Source of the DNA: Bog-756 sp963734435
GTDB taxonomy: Bacteria; Actinomycetota; Acidimicrobiia; Acidimicrobiales; RAAP-2
Length of the DNA: 64,000 nt
Direction of reading: 5' to 3'
Assembly (NCBI GenBank): GCA_963734435.1
Contig: CAVTHA010000002.1
Location: forward strand, 248,001-312,000
The notes beneath the pieces were generated by a model that made no database searches, had not been told where the DNA came from, and saw nothing but the letters and a program-made list of their open reading frames with translations. The translations under genes were made by a program, and so were the position numbers. Below, in pieces: positions 59,557 through 64,000 of the stretch. The stretch's first letter is position 1, and the number at the start of each line of letters is the position of its first letter.

Positions 59557-61371
59557 ATGGTCGATCAACTGGGGTCTCCCGACGATGAGAACGCGGCGAG
59601 GCGCGCCACTGTGGATGAGGGGGTCCGGCGGCCTCCGGTGGCCGAGCTGACTCGCTGGCGCGATCGTTGCATCCGGCTGATCTCCGCCTGCCCGGATGCG
59701 TTCCTCGAGGTCGACGCCGCTGGACTGATCATCGAGTGGAATCCCCGAGCGGAGGCGCTGTTCGGCTGGAGGCGGGACGAGGTGATCGGGCGACCGGCCG
59801 GCGACACGGTCCTGCCGGCTCAGCTCGGCCGCTCACCATTCGGCGATGGCTCCGACGACCTCGGCGCCGCCCCGGGCAACGGCAGTCAGCGCTTCCGCCT
59901 GGCGCATCGCGCCGGCCAGACCATCGATGCCGAGGCCATGGTGTTCACCACCGGCTACGGGGCGACCCGGTGCGTGAGTGGGTTCGTCCGCTCTCTCCAA
60001 GTTCTCGATGGGACGGGGGACCTCGAACCGCCTACTGCGGTGGCTGCCAGTGCGGCAGCAGCTCTGACCGGTCAGGGGATCGACCCCCTTACCGGTCTCC
60101 CTGACCGGCGCCAGTTCACCGAGGCTCTGGCCGGGTCACTCGCCGAGGCGGTGGCGCCGGGCTCGGTCGCCGTCACCCTCCTCGACCTCGACCGGTTCAA
60201 GGTGATCAACAGCTCCATGGGCCACGACCACGGCGATCTGGCGTTGGTGGCAGTGGCCGAGCGGCTGTCGGGGATGGCCGGTCACGCCGACCTCATCGCC
60301 CGGTTCGGCGGGGATGAGTTCCTGGCCATGTTCGCTGACCGCAGCGGGTACGCCCACCGCCGGGCTTTGGCGTTCGCCGAACGCGCCCGTGCTGTGCTCC
60401 GAGAGCCGCTGCACGTGAACGGCAACGAGATATTCCTCAACACCTCGGCCGGAATCGCCCTCAACGCGTTCGGGGTGGACGGCGCCCCGGAGCTGCTGGC
60501 CAATGCCGAAGCCGCCATGTATCGGGCCAAGCGTCGCGGTGGCCAGGCCGTGGAAACGTTTCAAGAGCCGATGCGGATCGAAGCCCTCGATCGCATGACG
60601 ACCGAGCACTCGCTGCACCGGGCCCTCGATCAGCGGGAGCTCATGCTCCACTATCAGCCGGTGGTCGAAGTCGCCAGCTCGGACGCGGTCGGAGTGGAGG
60701 CACTGATCCGATGGCGCCACCCTCACCAGGGCTTGGTCCCGGCCAACCGGTTCATCCCGGTGGCCGAGGAGAGCGGCCTGATCATGCCCATCGGCGCCTG
60801 GGTGCTCCAAGAAGCCTGCGACCAGCTGCGGCGGTGGCCCGGCCGCAGGGACCGCCGGCCACGGGGCTCGATGGAGGTGAACCTCTCCGCTCGACAGGTG
60901 GCAGACGCCCGGATCGTCGCCACCGTGGAGGACGTCCTGTCGCGCACCGGGCTACCGGCCGAGCGCCTGACCCTGGAGATCACCGAGAGCGCCCTGATGC
61001 ACGATGCCGGGTCCGCCCTCGAGGTGTTGCGGGCCCTGAAACAGGTCGGCGTCCAACTGGCGATCGACGACTTCGGTACGGGGTACTCGTCGCTCAGCTA
61101 TCTGCAGCAGTTCCCGGTGGACATCCTCAAGGTGGATCGCTCCTTCATCGAGCAGCTGGGGGTGAGGACCGAGAGCGAGGAGATCGTCTCGTCCGTGATC
61201 GGGCTGGCTCATGCCCTCGGTCTCAAAGTGGTCGCCGAGGGAGTCGAGACCGTCGGCCAGCTCGAGATACTCCGTTCGCTCCAGTGCGACCTGGCCCAGG
61301 GGTTCTTGTTCTCGGTGCCGCGCCCGGCCAGCGAGATCGCCGCCTCGTTCCCCATGCCCCTCAGCGCTTGA
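59557..61371 (+). CDS. PAS-GGDEF-EAL c-di-GMP enzyme
   Basis: 604 residues (longer starts at 59410 and 59488 possible). A PAS domain near 40-150 (RLISACPDAFLEVDAAGLII, WRRDEVIGRPAGD) is followed by a GGDEF domain (DPLTGLPDRRQFTEALAGSL, LIARFGGDEFLAMFADRS near 245) with an intact GGDEF active site. An EAL domain follows (VGVEALIRWRHPHQGL near 378, LEITESALM, IDDFGTGYSSLSYLQ, VVAEGVET) with the Glu and Asp metal ligands present. Both synthesis and hydrolysis of c-di-GMP are possible. No membrane segment, so a cytoplasmic sensor, perhaps haem- or flavin-bound via PAS. Confidence 0.9.
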   Translation: MVDQLGSPDDENAARRATVDEGVRRPPVAELTRWRDRCIRLISACPDAFLEVDAAGLIIEWNPRAEALFGWRRDEVIGRPAGDTVLPAQLGRSPFGDGSDDLGAAPGNGSQRFRLAHRAGQTIDAEAMVFTTGYGATRCVSGFVRSLQVLDGTGDLEPPTAVAASAAAALTGQGIDPLTGLPDRRQFTEALAGSLAEAVAPGSVAVTLLDLDRFKVINSSMGHDHGDLALVAVAERLSGMAGHADLIARFGGDEFLAMFADRSGYAHRRALAFAERARAVLREPLHVNGNEIFLNTSAGIALNAFGVDGAPELLANAEAAMYRAKRRGGQAVETFQEPMRIEALDRMTTEHSLHRALDQRELMLHYQPVVEVASSDAVGVEALIRWRHPHQGLVPANRFIPVAEESGLIMPIGAWVLQEACDQLRRWPGRRDRRPRGSMEVNLSARQVADARIVATVEDVLSRTGLPAERLTLEITESALMHDAGSALEVLRALKQVGVQLAIDDFGTGYSSLSYLQQFPVDILKVDRSFIEQLGVRTESEEIVSSVIGLAHALGLKVVAEGVETVGQLEILRSLQCDLAQGFLFSVPRPASEIAASFPMPLSA

Positions 61372-61377
61372 GTACCC

Positions 61378-61413
61378 TCCGTCGGGAAGGCGGGTATCCG
61401 TCGGGAAGGCGGG
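61378..61413. repeat. 17-bp tandem duplication of the tRNA-Pro 3' end
   Basis: TCCGTCGGGAAGGCGGG is present at 61378-61394 and again at 61397-61413, period 19. The second copy is the 3' acceptor/T-arm portion of tRNA-Pro; the first copy lies just beyond its 3' end and is not part of the cloverleaf. Such duplications of a tRNA 3' end are typical of integration scars but can also arise by slippage. Confidence 0.8.
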
Positions 61414-61474
61414 ATTTGAACCCGCGACCTCCTGCTCCCAAAGCAGGCGCGCTGCCAAGCTGCGCCACTTCCCG
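61401..61474 (-). tRNA. tRNA-Pro(TGG)
   Basis: Minus-strand cloverleaf of 74 nt: acceptor CGGGAAG/CTTCCCG, anticodon stem CCTGC/GCAGG with loop TTTGGGA (anticodon TGG), T-arm GCGGGTTCAAATCCCGC. Discriminator A; CCA not encoded. Confidence 0.93.
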
Positions 61475-61963
61475 GTAAAGGTGCTATTGACCTCCGAAAT
61501 TGGGGGTACTCGCCTTGGAAGGCGGATTGCTCAACGCTACCTCAGCACCTGTCCGTGCCGGTTATCCGTCCACGAGTCGGAGTCCCTCGACCGCCCGGCG
61601 CTCCACGTTCCGATAGCCGCCGCTCCGCGGCGGTGACGCAGTCCTGGGTGAGGAGGTCCCGAGCCTTCTCGCCGTCGCCTGGGGCGTTTCGCTCGACGAA
61701 CATCTTTCCCCACATGAGGTCTGTTCGGGTGGCGAAGAACTTGGCGAGCCATACTGCCGCTCATCACCGCCGGATTGGGCCAAGTATGAGTCGCCTTGTC
61801 ATAGTGTCCGAGGGTGGTGGCGAGGCGACCGAGTAGTCGCTCACCGGGCCTTCAGTCGTAATGCCACCGGCGGTGGGCCACTGATCGGCGGACGGAGCCA
61901 GACGATCGAACAACAGCTTCTGGTTACCGCCTAGCCATCGAGGGTCGAGGTATCCGGGGAGGG
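61475..61963. other. Gene-poor stretch between tRNA-Pro and ppx
   Basis: 489 bases. The only coding trace is the C-terminal remnant at 61562-61765 listed separately. The rest has no supported ORF, operator or terminator. The frame at 61555-61836 (plus) is the complement of that remnant. Confidence 0.4.
61562..61765 (-). pseudogene. C-terminal remnant of a TPR-type regulator or cyclase
   Basis: Minus-strand sequence reads AVWLAKFFATRTDLMWGKMF then VERNAPGDGEKARDLLTQDC in one frame and GYRNVERRAVEGLRLVDG to a TAA in another. This is the style of the last helical repeats of large ATPase/LuxR or adenylate-cyclase regulators (…ERARxLLxQAxxxAxxxGxxxVERRA…). No start or upstream domains remain; an in-frame TGA lies just before the fragment. 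Probably a relic left by deletion next to the tRNA. Confidence 0.45.
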
Positions 61964-62965
61964 GTGTCAGCAGATAGCGTCACGACGGTGCCGAGCGTGC
62001 GCGTTGCCGTCTTCGACCTGGGAAGCAGCTCCTTCCATCTGATGGTCGTCGACGCATCACGGGATGGCGTGTTGACGCCGGTGCTGCGACGCCGGTCGTT
62101 CCTCCATCTCGGCACCGAGGTAGCCCGCACCGGGGGAGTGCCGACCGATCGGGCCAGCTCCGCCGTGCGGGCCGTGCGCCGCCTCCAGGCCGCCGCCGAC
62201 GATGCCGGTGTGGATGTGGTAGTGGCCTTGGCCACCGCGGCGCTACGGGATGCCGACAACAGTGCGAGGCTGCTCACCCGTCTCGAGCGAGTGCTGGGCA
62301 CCTCGATCACTCTGCTGGCTGGCGAGGAAGAGGCGCGCCTGTGTTTTCTCGGTCAACGCGCCGGTGTGTGGGTGGGCCGCGACCCGGTCCTCGGTCTCGA
62401 TCTCGGGGGAGGGAGCCTCGAGGCCGGGACCGGCACCGTCGACGAGGTGTTCGCCGTGTCGAGCGTTCCCCTCGGCACGGCCCGGCTCCGTGGGGAGCTC
62501 GGCACCGGTGAGCTGCTGACCCCGGAGGATCGGGTGGCCATCGCCCGGTTGGTGCGGGAGCGCTCGCAGCCGGTCCGGGCCATGCTGGCCGGGGTCCCGA
62601 GCGCGGCGAACCGGGTGATCGCCAGCGGGGGGACGGTACGCGCCCTCGCCCGCCTGGCCATGGTCCTGCACCGGCCCGAGACGGCGTCCGCCTCTGCCCG
62701 ACCGGTCAATCAGGTGGAGCTCCCCGCCGGTCAGCTGTTCGAGCTCACCGACCGGCTGTGCACCCTCGATCTCGACGCCCGGCTGGCGCTTCCCGGCATC
62801 CAGGCCCGGCGAGCGCCGCTGCTGCCCATCGGGGCCGTGGCCCTGTCGACTCTGGTGGAGGACCTCGGGTTCCAGCGTCTGGTGGTCAGCGAGTGGGGGC
62901 TCCGGGAGGGGGCGGTGATCAGCACCCTGGCCCTCGAGCCCGAACACCGCCTGGTCTCCGGCTAG
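61964..62965 (+). CDS. Exopolyphosphatase / guanosine pentaphosphatase (Ppx/GppA)
   Basis: 333 residues. The ASKHA ATPase-like fold is indicated by VRVAVFDLGSSSFHLMVVDA (phosphate 1 loop), VVVALATAALRDADNSARLL, AGEEEARLCFLGQRA and DLGGGSLEAGTGT (phosphate 2 loop), plus ASGGTVRALARLAM and EWGLREGAVI. Cleaves phosphate from polyphosphate or pppGpp. It is the short domain-I/II version common in actinobacteria. GTG start at 61964 with GGGGAGG directly upstream; internal GTGs at 61988 and 61997 are alternatives. Confidence 0.88.
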   Translation: MSADSVTTVPSVRVAVFDLGSSSFHLMVVDASRDGVLTPVLRRRSFLHLGTEVARTGGVPTDRASSAVRAVRRLQAAADDAGVDVVVALATAALRDADNSARLLTRLERVLGTSITLLAGEEEARLCFLGQRAGVWVGRDPVLGLDLGGGSLEAGTGTVDEVFAVSSVPLGTARLRGELGTGELLTPEDRVAIARLVRERSQPVRAMLAGVPSAANRVIASGGTVRALARLAMVLHRPETASASARPVNQVELPAGQLFELTDRLCTLDLDARLALPGIQARRAPLLPIGAVALSTLVEDLGFQRLVVSEWGLREGAVISTLALEPEHRLVSG

Positions 62966-62980
62966 CCGGGCCCTGCCCGG

Positions 62981-63133
62981 TCAGGCCTTCTTCCCGAGGA
63001 TCCGGTTCATCCCGGTCCCACAGGTGGGGCACTTGCCCTTGGCCGAACGCCGCCCGTTGGCCATCTCGACCTCTTCCCCCTCGAACTGTCGCTTCTCGCG
63101 GCACTTCACGCAGTAACCCTCATACGACGCCAT
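62981..63133 (-). CDS. DUF5679 zinc-ribbon mini-protein
   Basis: A 50-residue protein from ATG 63133: MASYEGYCVKCREKRQFEGE, EVEMANGRRSAKGKCPTCGT, GMNRILGKKA. Two CxxC pairs (CVKC, CPTC) 30 residues apart and the NGRR-x-AKGKCPxCG core identify DUF5679. Ribosome site AGGAGG eight bases before the start. Function unknown; likely a zinc-binding nucleic-acid or ribosome-associated protein. Confidence 0.85.
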   Translation of the reverse strand: MASYEGYCVKCREKRQFEGEEVEMANGRRSAKGKCPTCGTGMNRILGKKA

Positions 63134-63250
63134 GGCTCCTCCTCATGATGCGAATGGCGGACAACATCCGGTGATCGGATGGACCGAAGGTATCGGTCGC
63201 GGCTGGGCGAGGGGGGGATGGCCGCACCAAAGTGCTTGCAATAGCTAGCA

Positions 63251-64000
63251 CTAGGAGCGGTCCGGCCGGACCTCTCCCACCTCCCCGAGCACCACCGGGC
63301 CTTCGGCCGCAATGGTGCCCATCAGCCTGCCGATGTCATCGGCAGGCAGCGGGGGGCTGAAATAGTAGCCCTGAGCGGTGGTGCAGCCTCGTTGGAGCAG
63401 CACCCGCCGCTGGACCGAGGTCTCGACCCCCTCGGCCACACATTCGAGCCCCAGCCGGCGGGCCATGGCGATGATGGCCGAGACCAGCGAGTCGTCTTCC
63501 CCATCGGGCCCGAGGACCTGCACGAAGGACTCGTTGATCTTGAGCGTGCTGACCGGGAAGGAACCGATGCGGTCGAGAGAGGAATTGCCCGCCCCGAAGT
63601 CGTCGATGGTGAACCGGACGCCGAGCTGCCGCAATTGCTCGATGTTCTCCTTGGCCGGCCCCCACCGGTCCAGCACCACCCGCTCGGTGATCTCGAGGTC
63701 CAAGAGCGTGGGGTCGATCCCGGTGGCGGCCAGCGTTCGGTCGACCCTGGCGGACAGCCCAGGGTCCAACAGGTCCCGGGATGCCAGATTGACGGCGAGG
63801 CGGAACGGACCCAGCCCGCTCTCGAACCAGATCCGCACCTGGTCGCAGGCCTGCCTGAGGACCCACGAGTCGATGGCGACGATGGCGTCGCTGCGCTCGG
63901 CCACCGGAATGAAGGATGCCGGTTCGAGGGGGCCGAGCCTCGGGTGGTCCCATCGCACCAGGGCCTCGACTCCGACCACCTCGGAGGTGCGCAGGTCGAT
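63251..64000 (-). CDS. EAL-domain c-di-GMP phosphodiesterase (partial)
   Basis: 250 residues are visible; the N-terminus lies beyond the window. Metal/substrate residues are present: VGVEALVRWDHPRLGPLEP (EAL), NLASRDLLD, DLEITERVVL, FTIDDFGAGNSSLDRIGSFP and ECVAEGVET, ending GYYFSPPLPADDIGRLMGT. DDFGAGNSS replaces the usual DDFGTGYSS, a tolerated variant. The frame continues to 64000 (IDLRTSEV), so other domains such as GGDEF or PAS may precede it. Second EAL protein in 5 kb. Confidence 0.88.
   Translation of the reverse strand: MDLRTSEVVGVEALVRWDHPRLGPLEPASFIPVAERSDAIVAIDSWVLRQACDQVRIWFESGLGPFRLAVNLASRDLLDPGLSARVDRTLAATGIDPTLLDLEITERVVLDRWGPAKENIEQLRQLGVRFTIDDFGAGNSSLDRIGSFPVSTLKINESFVQVLGPDGEDDSLVSAIIAMARRLGLECVAEGVETSVQRRVLLQRGCTTAQGYYFSPPLPADDIGRLMGTIAAEGPVVLGEVGEVRPDRS

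Overview
The window is a high-GC, densely coded bacterial chromosome segment. It is most likely from an uncultivated actinobacterium of the Acidimicrobiia type. The support is short or overlapping (ATGA/GTGA) gene junctions, F420-type oxidoreductases, mycobacterial-style steroid catabolism genes, a secreted protein with the DGGIFTFGDA repeat common in that class, and a DUF5679 mini-protein. The lineage is an inference from gene content.

Region 1 (0-1.5 kb): start of a possible heme-binding beta-barrel gene, ssb, small ORFs and a deleted msrB. Region 2 (1.7-18.5 kb): a CoA-thioester catabolic block. It opens with fadE30-ipdF-fadD3 homologues, the genes that handle the steroid C/D-ring propionate in mycobacteria. 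It continues with a zinc alcohol dehydrogenase, two more acyl-CoA ligases, a second SDR, a divergent thiolase, a paired acyl-CoA dehydrogenase resembling FadE29/FadE28, an esterase and a 14-TM exporter. A perfect match to the KstR operator consensus lies between the thiolase and the fadE pair. Region 3 (18.5-23.6 kb): VOC, rhodanese, DUF4031, thiolase-like, F420/FMN oxidoreductase, DsbA-like and Mug-type glycosylase genes.

Region 4 (23.6-37 kb): a potassium locus. kdpFABC is divergent from two histidine kinase/response regulator pairs. KdpD is dispersed: two separate KdpD-N/USP proteins, two DUF4118-GAF-kinase proteins and one DUF4118-GAF protein without a kinase. The kdp promoter region carries two copies of a paired TTNAGA repeat at 11-bp spacing, a likely KdpE operator. 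An extra 27-residue membrane peptide precedes kdpF.

Region 5 (37-50 kb): housekeeping and accessory metabolism (OsmC, SDR, FAH, ArfB, hydrolases, nitrilase, SurE, aldose epimerase, luciferase-like oxidoreductase, GNAT, P-loop kinase) and an unusual Clp-N/C4-zinc/C-terminal-domain protein without an ATPase. Region 6 (50-53 kb): tRNA-Lys, tRNA-His and tRNA-Arg followed by a patch of small unknown ORFs and an LPFTG surface protein. Region 7 (53-64 kb): a secreted repeat protein, ParA, a zinc-ribbon protein, broken DedA and metallo-beta-lactamase genes, two EAL c-di-GMP proteins, tRNA-Pro, Ppx/GppA and DUF5679.

At least a dozen otherwise intact genes carry single-base frameshifts, densest at 56.9-59.4 kb. 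Most look like consensus indel errors rather than biology. Genes so affected are given as one feature spanning both frames. All family assignments come from reading the translations; no database search was run.
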